Positions 6,435 to 12,839 of a DNA stretch of 12,839 bases are shown one piece after another; the stretch's first letter is position 1; each line of letters begins with the position of its first letter. The stretch comes from Bacillota bacterium (lineage in GTDB: Bacteria; Bacillota; Clostridia; Oscillospirales; Acutalibacteraceae). The notes under the pieces are model-generated. The model did not search any database, was not told where the DNA came from, and saw only the letters and a list, made by a program, of their open reading frames with translations. Both the position numbers and the translations under genes were made by a program. The stretch covers positions 1 to 12,839 of the forward strand of contig JAEXDU010000064.1 in the NCBI GenBank assembly GCA_023401495.1. Direction: 5' to 3'.

Positions 6435-7352
6435 TTAAGCCCGGGCTTTTTCTAAAAACTCTGACGGCTCAAACTGCTGTTGTAAAAAGATCAATCCTGC
6501 TTTCATCGCGGCGATCCGCGCTTCTATGCCGGCGTCGGCGATCTGGTTGCGCCACATGCGCAGGTTATAGGAAGCTTCGTCGTCAAAGGCCACCACGGCT
6601 TCCATCGTCACTGTGCCGTCGTACCCGATTTCCCGCAGGGTTCTGCCGATTTCCTGCCAGTTGATTCGCTTGTTTTGATAAGGAATCTGACGGTTGGGCT
6701 CCGATACATGAAACTGCCCGATATGCCCCTTTGCACAGCGGATCGCCTGAAGCATATCGTCTTCCTCCAGGTTCATATGGAAGACATCCAGCAGAAGGCC
6801 GCAGTGATCGCTTTCCACCTGACGGATAAACTCCAGACCCTCCTGCACCGTATTGATGATATAATTTTCAAACCGGTTGGCGATTTCCATATTCAGCTGA
6901 ATATGGTAGTCCTCCGCCGTTGGGATGACCTTACGAATACATTCCAGACTGTGCTGTGTTCGCTCATATTTTACTTCGGGAGTAATCATATCATTTTGGT
7001 AATCGGTCGGCCATGTGGAATACAACATCCCTCCGATTTCCGTCCCGCCCAACTCATGGGCCGCTTCTACCGCCCGCTTGAGATGCTCAACAGCGTACTG
7101 CCGGACAAAGGGGTCGGAGGACCGCATGTCGATCCCTTTGGGATACCCATAACAAAAGAGCAGCTGAATTCCCATCTCTTCCGCCAGTTTCCGGATTTCT
7201 GCTGTTTTTCCCCGGTTGCCCTGCAGGGTTTCGTCCGGCGGGCGCATTTCCACTGTTTCGGCGCCGGTTTCTTTTACCTGCTGGAAGAAGGTTTCGAGGT
7301 CATTCTGATCAAAGTGCTTTCCCCAGGTCAGCCGATGCACACCGTATTTCAT
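6435..7352 (-). CDS. Sugar 3-epimerase/isomerase, D-tagatose/D-psicose 3-epimerase family TIM barrel
   Basis: 305 residues. Metal-dependent enzyme of the xylose-isomerase-like (AP endonuclease 2) TIM-barrel superfamily. Segments match D-psicose/D-tagatose 3-epimerases closely as I recall them: GGMLYSTWPTDY, MEIANRFENYIINTVQEGLEF, LLDVFHMNLEEDD, QFHVSEPNRQIPYQNKRI and IGYDGTVTMEAVV. The expected metal ligands are Glu156, Asp189, His215 and Glu251, and Arg221 corresponds to a substrate-contact Arg. The likely reaction is C-3 epimerisation (or aldose-ketose isomerisation) of a free ketose in the cytoplasm. I chose ATG 7352 because GGAGG lies five bases upstream; the frame is open to 7403. It lies 61 bases after the cupin gene. 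The real substrate could differ from tagatose or psicose, because this family also covers L-ribulose epimerases and isomerases. Confidence 0.88.
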   Translation of the reverse strand: MKYGVHRLTWGKHFDQNDLETFFQQVKETGAETVEMRPPDETLQGNRGKTAEIRKLAEEMGIQLLFCYGYPKGIDMRSSDPFVRQYAVEHLKRAVEAAHELGGTEIGGMLYSTWPTDYQNDMITPEVKYERTQHSLECIRKVIPTAEDYHIQLNMEIANRFENYIINTVQEGLEFIRQVESDHCGLLLDVFHMNLEEDDMLQAIRCAKGHIGQFHVSEPNRQIPYQNKRINWQEIGRTLREIGYDGTVTMEAVVAFDDEASYNLRMWRNQIADAGIEARIAAMKAGLIFLQQQFEPSEFLEKARA

Positions 7353-7413
7353 GACATCCTCCATCTTTTCTATGTTCAGTCTGCCATCATCAGGCAAATC
7401 CATTTTCTTACGG

Positions 7414-7818
7414 TTATTTGGATTGCACCAGCTGTCGAATTACTTTGAGGTCCTCTGCTGTCAGCCGGTAAAAATCACTGTTGCTTTCTCCGGTATTGGA
7501 ATCCTCGATCAGAATCATTTTGGTATCCTTTTGGGTGATCGTGTTGTGCCACAGAGTGCGCGGAATGTTATATACCCGTGCCGGCTGCATGTCTACCTTG
7601 TCAAACACCCAGCCATTTTCCGTTTCCTCCGCGGAAATCAGTGTGCAGGAACCCGACAGCAGTACAAACAGCTCGTCCGTCTTATTGTGTCGTTCCAGCA
7701 TATCCAAGCCGGTGATGTCGTTTGCCGGCTTCCAGTTTTTAATACCTACCGTCCACTTTTCATTTTCGTACATCCGGCGCATTCCTTCGCCGGTAAATTC
7801 ATAAGAGGCAATTTTCAT
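7414..7818 (-). CDS. Small single-domain cupin protein
   Basis: 134 residues, one cupin beta-barrel. Motif 1 is LERHNKTDELFVLLSGSCTLI (His44 and Glu49) and motif 2 is RVYNIPRTLWHNTI (His91), enough for a metal-binding cupin centre. The C-terminal tail (SDFYRLTAEDLKVIRQLVQ) is helical. Start ATG 7818 has AAGGAG closely upstream. Small cupins in sugar operons are often sugar isomerases, mutarotase-like enzymes or sugar-binding sensors. Between an importer and a sugar epimerase, an isomerase or anomer-handling role is plausible but inferred. I do not recognise a named subfamily. Confidence 0.82.
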   Translation of the reverse strand: MKIASYEFTGEGMRRMYENEKWTVGIKNWKPANDITGLDMLERHNKTDELFVLLSGSCTLISAEETENGWVFDKVDMQPARVYNIPRTLWHNTITQKDTKMILIEDSNTGESNSDFYRLTAEDLKVIRQLVQSK

Positions 7819-7840
7819 TTTTGCTCCTTCTTTCTTTTGA

Positions 7841-7891
7841 AAAAGGGAGACGCTTCGAAAACACGTTGGCTTTTCGCGAAATCTCCCTTTT
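7841..7891 (-). terminator. Intra-operon hairpin after the solute-binding protein gene
   Basis: AAAAGGGAGA (7841-7850) pairs with TCTCCCTTTT (7882-7891), and an inner CGAAAA/TTTTCG pairing extends it. On the minus strand the stem ends in a T-run. It lies between the binding-protein stop and the cupin start. It is probably a partial terminator or 3'-end stabiliser that lets binding-protein mRNA exceed the downstream enzyme mRNA. Confidence 0.6.
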
Positions 7892-7928
7892 CCATGATCC
7901 TGATCAGTGACTGTGCTGCGTTTCTTTC

Positions 7929-9212
7929 TTATTTGCCGTGCAGAGATTTCTGCATGATTTTCAACGCGTCTTCTGCAGAAATTTGCCCCAACAGCGCCTG
8001 CTGATTGGTGTTGGCCCAGGTGCTGTTGATGAATTCCGTCAGGGTGTCTGTGGGGGGAAGGACGCCGGCGTGCTTCAGGCTTTCGGCCGCAACGGTCTGG
8101 AACTTATTGTCCTTGTATTCGCTGGTGGCAACTACGTTCTCGGTCCCCAGGCCCTTGCCGGTGGATTTGAACCATGTGGTTCCGCCTTCGCCCGTGGTCA
8201 TGTACTGGTAGAAATCAAACGCAGCTTCTTTGTTTTCGCACTGCTCATAAACGGTGAGGCACGTGTCTCCGGTGCAGGTCCATTGTCCGCCCTTGCCAGC
8301 CGGAACAGGGAATGCCGCCACGTCGTCGCCAAAAGTTTCGGACCAGATGGCACTCGAACCGATATGATGGATGATCATCGCCGTCAGTCCGCTTTTAAAT
8401 CCGTCCACTGTTTCTGCGTAAGCCGCATTGGGCGCGGAATCGGGCGCATAGCCGCTCTTGAAAATGTTCAGATAGGCATTGTAAGCTTCCACAGCCTGCG
8501 GAGTGGTCAAATCATCCCAGTTTGCGCCATAGGCGTATAAAAAGCTGCCCAAATGCTCATGTCCGCCTCCGGCTCCGCGCAGGCCCAGGCCGTAAACATC
8601 TGTTTTTCCGTCCCCGTTGGTATCCATCGTTGTCTTTTTGATGGCGTCCAGAAATTCATCAAAGGTGGTGGGGGCTTTTTCGATGCCGGCTTTCTGGAAA
8701 TAAGACGGTCTGTAATAGACATACAGGGCCTCGAGTGTCCACGGCAGAACCGACAGCTTTTCATCGCCGGTAGATGCCTTCATCATCTGCCAAATTCCGT
8801 CATTGATCTGGGATTTATCCTTCCACGCATCTACATAAGAGCTCATGTCTGCCAAAAGGTGATTGGCTGCAAAATTTTTGCCTGCCTGAAGCTTGAAGGT
8901 GGAGAGGTCCGGCCCGCCGCCGCCCATAATCGCCGTGAAAATCGAATCGGTGAACCCGCCGCTGTCCCAGGGATATTCCTCTGCGGTGACCAGAATGTTC
9001 TTGTCGTTGGTTTCGTTGTACTGTTTGACAATGCTCTGCATCAGATCGGACTGTTCTGTATTGTCTGCCCAATACCAATAGGACAGCTTTGTTGCTTGCT
9101 TACCGGAAGAATCCGGCCCGGAGGATACGGAAGAAGAGTTATTGCCGCCACATCCGGCCAAAGAAGAGGTGAGCATCACGCCTGCCAGGAACGTCGCTAT
9201 TACCTTTTTCAT
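7929..9212 (-). CDS. ABC sugar importer solute-binding lipoprotein (family 1)
   Basis: 427 residues. Extracellular lipoprotein that captures the sugar and delivers it to the two permeases encoded upstream. The signal peptide MKKVIATFLAGVMLTSSLAGC has a clean lipobox LAGC, lipidated at Cys21, followed by a Ser/Gly-rich tether. The mature part has the family 1 pattern: TKLSYWYWADNTEQSDLMQSI, GGGGPDLSTFKLQAG, ALYVYYRPSYFQKAGI, TTFDEFLDAIKKTTMDTNGDGKTD, and late AAFDFYQYMTTGEGGTTWF. NGDGKTDVYGL resembles a calcium-loop-like linker seen in such proteins. Many aromatic residues suit sugar stacking. Start ATG 9212 has AGGAGA eight bases upstream. It is encoded downstream of the permeases, the reverse of the common order. 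The ligand is unknown; CUT1-class size suggests oligosaccharide or glycoside-like substrates as well as monosaccharides. Confidence 0.94.
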   Translation of the reverse strand: MKKVIATFLAGVMLTSSLAGCGGNNSSSVSSGPDSSGKQATKLSYWYWADNTEQSDLMQSIVKQYNETNDKNILVTAEEYPWDSGGFTDSIFTAIMGGGGPDLSTFKLQAGKNFAANHLLADMSSYVDAWKDKSQINDGIWQMMKASTGDEKLSVLPWTLEALYVYYRPSYFQKAGIEKAPTTFDEFLDAIKKTTMDTNGDGKTDVYGLGLRGAGGGHEHLGSFLYAYGANWDDLTTPQAVEAYNAYLNIFKSGYAPDSAPNAAYAETVDGFKSGLTAMIIHHIGSSAIWSETFGDDVAAFPVPAGKGGQWTCTGDTCLTVYEQCENKEAAFDFYQYMTTGEGGTTWFKSTGKGLGTENVVATSEYKDNKFQTVAAESLKHAGVLPPTDTLTEFINSTWANTNQQALLGQISAEDALKIMQKSLHGK

Positions 9213-9281
9213 TTCTCTATTCTCCTTTTATTACAAATTCCCCATCTTTTCTAGGAAATATGGGCCACTGCCAAACAATGC

Positions 9282-10127
9282 CTATCCTTTGACAGCTCCT
9301 GCTGTCAGGCCGGAAACTAGCTTTTTCTGCGCGAAGAAGAACATGATACAAACCGGGAGCACCGTGATCGTGCCGCCTGCACACAGCATGTCCCATTCTA
9401 CGCCCAGCTGGCCGATCAGGCTGTTTAACGCCACGGGTATGGTACGGGTTGCGGGATTCGTGAACATGGAGGATAAGGTGTATTCGTTCCACCCCTGCAT
9501 GAAAATGTACACACCGGCGGCCAGAAGGCAGGGGGTCAGAATGGGAAGAAAAATCCGGACAAACGCGCCGGTTCGGTTGCAACCGTCGATCAGGGCGGCT
9601 TCTTCCAGCGAAAAGGGAACGTCCCGGATAAAGCCCTGGATCAGCCAGACAGAAAACGGGATGGTAAACGTTGTGTATGCCAGAACCAGACCGGTGGGCG
9701 TATACAGCAGGTTCATCGACCGCATAATGGAATACAGCGGGATCATCAAAAGCACGGTGGGGAACATGTTGTTGGAAAGAAACAGCCCCATAAGGAACTT
9801 GCGCCCTTTGAATTCGAACCGGGAAAAGGCGTACGCGGCCAGGGTGGAAAACACCAGAGAGACCACCATGGTGGAAACCGCTACCGTCAGACTGTTCTTC
9901 ATATATTTGATGAATTTGAAATAGCCGAACAGCTTTTCATAGGTCATCCAGGTCCAGTGCTGCGGCCAATACAAAAGAGGGTTGGCGTAAATTTCGGCGT
10001 CCGGTTTTACGGAGGTAATGAACATCCAGTAGAACGGAAACAGCAGAAAAATCAGGAACAGTAAAACGGGAAGGATCAGTGTCAGTGTGAATTTGACCGC
10101 CTCCGCGGAGTGATGCTTTGCTTTCAT
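9282..10127 (-). CDS. ABC sugar importer permease, MalG/CUT1 type
   Basis: 281 residues, inner-membrane subunit. Hydrophobic segments are visible at about 13-35, 78-103, 112-135, 143-165, 190-213 and 240-270, the usual six. The cytoplasmic EAA loop EEAALIDGCNRTGAFVRIFLP (from about 175) docks the ATPase. FYWMFITSVKPDAEIYANP near the N-terminus and GWNEYTLSSMF in the last third are typical of MalG-type proteins. AGGAGGG six bases before ATG 10127 is a strong ribosome binding site. It starts 13 bases after its partner permease. No ATP-binding subunit is encoded nearby, so it probably uses a shared MsmX/MsiK-like ATPase encoded elsewhere. Confidence 0.95.
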   Translation of the reverse strand: MKAKHHSAEAVKFTLTLILPVLLFLIFLLFPFYWMFITSVKPDAEIYANPLLYWPQHWTWMTYEKLFGYFKFIKYMKNSLTVAVSTMVVSLVFSTLAAYAFSRFEFKGRKFLMGLFLSNNMFPTVLLMIPLYSIMRSMNLLYTPTGLVLAYTTFTIPFSVWLIQGFIRDVPFSLEEAALIDGCNRTGAFVRIFLPILTPCLLAAGVYIFMQGWNEYTLSSMFTNPATRTIPVALNSLIGQLGVEWDMLCAGGTITVLPVCIMFFFAQKKLVSGLTAGAVKG

Positions 10128-10140
10128 CTCAATCCCTCCT

Positions 10141-11025
10141 TCAACTCCGCTCGCTCTGGAACGTAAACCGCAGATACGGCACGGCTACTACCAGAAGAAG
10201 TACAGCCAAAATGACCGACATTGCCGAAGCGTAGCCCAGATTCAGCACGTGGGCTTTCTGATACACGTAAATGCTCAGTGTCTGGGTTGCGTAGGCCGGG
10301 CCGCCCGCGGTCATGTTCTGGATAATGTCCACCGAATTGGCTACCCAGATGATTCGCAGAAGCACGGTGACAAACAGGGTGTTTTTAATAGATGGAATCG
10401 TTATGTAGAAGAGTTTCTGCGCGCCGGATGCGCCGTCAATATCCGCCGCCTCGTACATGTCGCTGGATACCCCCTGCAAAGCGGCCAGAAGCATCAGGGC
10501 AAAGAACGGAATCCCCTGCCACACTACCGAAACAACTGCCGCCGGCATGGCGGCCTCGTGCCGGGACAAAAAAGAGATTCCTTGCTCTAAAATTCCCAAT
10601 CGAATCAGAACGTCGTTGATGACGCCGTAATTTCCATCATACAGCCACCGCCACATCAAGCCGATCAGTACGCCGGGGGTAACCCATGGAACCATGGAAA
10701 GAGCACGGACAACACCGCAGCCAAAAAACTTGCGGTTCAAAATCAGGGCCAGAATGAAACCAAACAGGAATTGCAGACCCACACCGAATACGACCCAGGC
10801 CAGGGTTCGAGAAATGGAAGGCCAGAACTGCGGGTCCTGGGTGAAAATCTCGATATAATTTCCCAGACCGAGAAATTGTGTCTTGCTTGGATAACGAAGA
10901 TCGTAATACTGAAAACTGGTAACGATCGCCTGTACCACGGGAATAAAAACCACACAGAGCATCGTGAGCAATGCGGGAGCGATCAGCAAATACGGCCAAA
11001 TCCAGTGACCCTGTTTTACTTTCAT
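10141..11025 (-). CDS. ABC sugar importer permease, MalF/UgpA/CUT1 type
   Basis: 294 residues, inner-membrane partner of the MalG-type permease. It starts with a short cytoplasmic basic segment (MKVKQGHW), then a first helix at about 9-36, the periplasmic-loop start SFQYYDLRYPSKTQFLGLGN, and five more helices. The EAA motif YEAADIDGASGAQKLFYITIP (about 191-211) is the ATPase-docking loop. NMTAGGPAYATQTLSIYVY near the end is characteristic of MalF/UgpA-like sugar permeases. The ATG lies one base after the regulator's TAA stop, indicating translational coupling within the same mRNA; GAAAGGA upstream serves as ribosome binding site. Confidence 0.95.
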   Translation of the reverse strand: MKVKQGHWIWPYLLIAPALLTMLCVVFIPVVQAIVTSFQYYDLRYPSKTQFLGLGNYIEIFTQDPQFWPSISRTLAWVVFGVGLQFLFGFILALILNRKFFGCGVVRALSMVPWVTPGVLIGLMWRWLYDGNYGVINDVLIRLGILEQGISFLSRHEAAMPAAVVSVVWQGIPFFALMLLAALQGVSSDMYEAADIDGASGAQKLFYITIPSIKNTLFVTVLLRIIWVANSVDIIQNMTAGGPAYATQTLSIYVYQKAHVLNLGYASAMSVILAVLLLVVAVPYLRFTFQSERS

Positions 11026-11026
11026 A

Positions 11027-11725
11027 TTACGTCTTTCCTTTCTTCAGTCGTCTGATGTTATCCAGCGAGGTGTAAATATGCGTGGTAACTGCGTTTTGCG
11101 CACGGCAGCTGTCCCGGTGCACAAACGCCTGAAAAATATCGTTATGCATATGCTGGGAAAGGCTGAAGCTCTCTTCCGATTCCGCCAAAATGACGATCCC
11201 TTTCTGAATCGTTTCGTAAATGACGGGGATGACCTGATTGAACACCGCGTTTTTGGAGCATTTGGCAATCAGGGTGTGGAACTGAATATCCAGCTCCAGA
11301 CGGGCCGGGTCCCGGTAATTGATGGTGTACATCTTCTGAACGATCTGCTCCATTTGCTGGATTTCTTCGGGAGTGGCCCTCTCCACCGCCAGAGCCGCGA
11401 TTTGGGGTTCAATGATCAGCCTTACCTCAAACACACTTTCGGTGAGCTTTGCCCGGTCTATGTAGCGAAAGCCCAGCGGATCATCCCCCAGTCCCGTAAA
11501 GTCACAGACATAGGTGCCGTCGCCCTGCCGGATTACGATAATGTTCTGTGCTTTCAGCATTTTCATTGCCTCTCGTACTGTGGGGCGGCTGACTCCGCAC
11601 ATTTCCGCCAACTGCGCCTCATTGGGAAGCTTTGTTCCGGGCTTGAGTTTATCTCGGATAATCAAATCATTGATCTGCTCCGCAACTTTGACGGATAAGG
11701 AATGCTTGGTTGGTTTGTCCTGCAT
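11027..11725 (-). CDS. GntR-family transcriptional regulator, FadR subfamily (FCD domain)
   Basis: 232 residues. The N-terminal winged helix (about 8-75) has LPNEAQLAEMCGVSRPTVREAMKML as recognition helix region and IIVIRQGDGTYV as wing. The C-terminal all-helical FCD ligand domain (about 95-225) contains ELDIQFHTLIAKCSKN (Asp146, His150), QHMHNDIFQAF (His194) and TTHI (His216), the set that binds a metal and an acidic or sugar-acid-like effector in this subfamily. Start is ATG 11725 because AGGAGG lies seven bases upstream; an ATG at 11743 would put that ribosome binding site inside the gene. It is the first gene of the operon and directly follows the main promoter, so autorepression relieved by the substrate or an intermediate is likely. 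Confidence 0.94.
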   Translation of the reverse strand: MQDKPTKHSLSVKVAEQINDLIIRDKLKPGTKLPNEAQLAEMCGVSRPTVREAMKMLKAQNIIVIRQGDGTYVCDFTGLGDDPLGFRYIDRAKLTESVFEVRLIIEPQIAALAVERATPEEIQQMEQIVQKMYTINYRDPARLELDIQFHTLIAKCSKNAVFNQVIPVIYETIQKGIVILAESEESFSLSQHMHNDIFQAFVHRDSCRAQNAVTTHIYTSLDNIRRLKKGKT

Positions 11726-11846
11726 AAGACATCCTCCTGTCATCTTTTATCTGCCCTAGAATAAAATCATATTATCTGCGAAGAAGCTGTCAGCAGAAGT
11801 AAAACTATATATAAAGTTTGTCGATTTATTTGTTTTTTTATATTTA

Positions 11847-11895
11847 TTACACTTAAATTATATCGATTCATATTACCTTTGTCAATAAAGTGTAA
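11847..11895 (-). promoter_or_regulatory. Inverted repeat bracketing the operon promoter (candidate operator)
   Basis: TTACACTT at 11847-11854 and AAGTGTAA at 11888-11895 are perfect 8-base inverted copies. One arm lies just upstream of the -35 box and the other just downstream of the -10 box near the transcription start. The symmetry centre, 11871, is also the promoter centre. This is a plausible operator for the GntR regulator, although the wide spacing (33 bases) is unusual for a single dimer. Confidence 0.45.
11857..11885 (-). promoter_or_regulatory. Consensus promoter of the sugar operon
   Basis: On the minus strand TTGACA (11885-11880) and TATAAT (11862-11857) are separated by exactly 17 bases, a perfect housekeeping promoter. 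Transcription would start near 11850, giving a leader of about 125 AT-rich bases before the regulator ATG at 11725. A promoter this strong without control would be constitutive, so a repressor is expected. Confidence 0.88.
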
Positions 11896-12092
11896 ATTTT
11901 ATTATGATTTTTTGTATATTTTTAACATTGAATCGTTCGGTTTGCTATGAAACGTGCAATTGTTTTTGAGAATTTTATTAGATAAGACTACACAAACATC
12001 TTACCTTTCTTTGAAAAGTCTTTATTTCATCAACTTACAATTCTTTTTTTATCAAAATTGGATGATATTTCCTCCTGATGATCCGCATTGGT
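11896..12092. other. AT-rich intergenic region without a gene
   Basis: About 200 bases between the operon promoter and the hydrolase terminator. No convincing coding frame, RNA or repeat is visible. TGAATCG at 11929-11935 is an inverted copy of CGATTCA at 11864-11870, inside the promoter spacer, which may be chance or a second protein-binding half-site. Confidence 0.4.
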
Positions 12093-12149
12093 CAGAGGAA
12101 TCAAAAAAGGGAGAGAACCTTAGGTTCTCTCCCTTTTTTGATTCCTCTG
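12093..12149 (-). terminator. Perfect 57-base palindromic terminator after the hydrolase gene
   Basis: A perfect 28-bp stem around a single central T (12121), starting three bases after the hydrolase stop. The core GGGAGAGAACC/GGTTCTCTCCC is flanked by six A on one side and six T on the other. It should terminate in both directions and insulate the sugar operon promoter from upstream transcription. Confidence 0.88.
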
Positions 12150-12152
12150 TTT

Positions 12153-12839
12153 CTATTGATCGTGCCGCAGAAAAAAGTCCAGTGTCGCCCGGTGATAAGC
12201 CCCCGGCTGTTCCCATTGATGAACATGGCCGCCGTTTTTACACAAATATAATTCGCTGGCTGCAATCCCCTCATACAGTTCCATCGTTTTTTCAATTGGC
12301 ACAAACAGGTCTCTGGAACCCGCGGCAATGAGCGTGGGGGAAGTGATGCGGCACAGCTCCAGCGTGGCGTCATGGGACAGACAGGCGTTGCACTGGGCCC
12401 GATAGGCATAAGCGGGCATGGGATACGGATACAGAGCGTCCTGACGCTCCGCCTTCCAAAGCATGTCCTCACAGGTGTTCTGAATGCTTTGAGAAAAGGT
12501 CATCCACTGATTCAGATGTTTAAACGTGGTTTTGTCGAGATGCTCCACACTGTCCCGCAGAGCTTCGATGGCCCGTCGGAAGCTGTTGCTGACACTGGCA
12601 AAGGTGCTGGTCAGAACAAGAGAGCGGACCCTGTGGGGATGCCGGGCCGCCAGGTGCTGGGCGATCGCTCCGCCCATGGAAACACCGTTCACATGGGCCT
12701 GCGATATCTCTAAAGCGTCCATAATTCCCAGGACGTCCTCCGCCATTTCTATGGTGGTGTAGGCTTCTGCCTTCGGCTTATCGGAGCGCCCCACCCCTCG
12801 GTTATCCAGTGTAATGCATTGAAAATGCTGGGCATATAC
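12153..12839 (-). CDS. Alpha/beta hydrolase, C-terminal part (5' end outside window)
   Basis: 228 residues are visible; the frame is open to the right edge, so the N-terminus is missing (the GTG at 12794 is internal). Visible signatures are ITLDNRGVGRSDKP (strand and loop before the nucleophile), NGVSMGGA with nucleophile Ser54 of the fragment, AAGSRDLFVP carrying the likely catalytic Asp, and KNGGHVHQWEQP with the catalytic His. This is a complete Ser-Asp-His triad in the usual order. The overall pattern resembles 3-oxoadipate enol-lactonase-like or general carboxylesterase members, but substrate cannot be assigned. It is on the same strand as the sugar operon but separated by a strong terminator, so it belongs to another transcription unit. 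Confidence 0.93.
   Translation of the reverse strand, partial: VYAQHFQCITLDNRGVGRSDKPKAEAYTTIEMAEDVLGIMDALEISQAHVNGVSMGGAIAQHLAARHPHRVRSLVLTSTFASVSNSFRRAIEALRDSVEHLDKTTFKHLNQWMTFSQSIQNTCEDMLWKAERQDALYPYPMPAYAYRAQCNACLSHDATLELCRITSPTLIAAGSRDLFVPIEKTMELYEGIAASELYLCKNGGHVHQWEQPGAYHRATLDFFLRHDQ

Noticed and set aside
6256..6435. A 60-residue N-terminal extension of the transaldolase
   Set aside because: The extension does not resemble the family, ATG 6255 begins exactly at the conserved MKFFIDTAN, and AGGAG precedes it.
4438..9924. Several plus-strand open frames of 200-260 codons opposite the operon
   Set aside because: They are antisense to clearly recognised enzymes and transporter genes, and their translations have no family motifs.
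11744..11960. A catabolite-repression (cre) site near the operon promoter, e.g. TGAAACGTGCAA at about 11947
   Set aside because: The spacing between TGAAA and CG does not fit the cre consensus; it is one base short.
11954..12331. A plus-strand gene of 125 codons
   Set aside because: It crosses the palindromic terminator and then runs antisense to the alpha/beta hydrolase; no ribosome binding site or family pattern is seen.
1..12839. CRISPR arrays, insertion sequences with terminal repeats, or rRNA
   Set aside because: No regularly spaced repeats, transposase gene, or rRNA sequence was seen by reading either strand.

Overview
The window looks like a chromosomal piece of a Gram-positive Clostridia-type bacterium. 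This is inferred from strong AGGAGG-type ribosome binding sites, a split (two-subunit) transketolase, signal-peptide lipoproteins, an ABC sugar importer with no dedicated ATPase, and tight operons ended by hairpin plus T-run terminators. No marker here fixes genus or species. Most genes have a balanced base composition. The stretch from about 1.6 to 3.45 kb is visibly AT-richer and looks like a small accessory patch.

Layout. On the plus strand, 2-1267 is the C-terminal part of a methyl-accepting chemotaxis protein cut by the left edge. It is followed by a GC-rich hairpin, then a consensus promoter, tRNA-Lys(UUU) and a very long terminator hairpin. From about 1.57 kb onward all convincing genes are on the minus strand. 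The accessory patch holds about 300 bases of unassigned DNA, a putative lipoprotein, an unrecognised secreted protein of about 300 residues, and a frameshifted coding remnant.

The main feature is a nine-gene minus-strand operon, 11725 down to 3826. In transcription order it encodes a FadR/GntR-type regulator, two CUT1-type sugar permeases, a solute-binding lipoprotein, a small cupin, a D-tagatose/D-psicose 3-epimerase-family TIM barrel, a small transaldolase, and transketolase N- and C-terminal subunits. A consensus promoter (TTGACA, 17 bp, TATAAT) drives it and is bracketed by an 8-bp inverted repeat. A strong hairpin at 3719-3765 ends it. Read together, the operon imports a monosaccharide-like compound, isomerises or epimerises it as a free sugar, and feeds it into transaldolase/transketolase chemistry of the non-oxidative pentose phosphate type. 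The regulator gene comes first, so the system probably controls itself. No sugar kinase, glycoside hydrolase or ATP-binding subunit is present, so the substrate cannot be named.

At the right edge is the C-terminal part of a minus-strand alpha/beta hydrolase. A perfect 57-base palindromic terminator and about 200 AT-rich bases separate it from the operon promoter.
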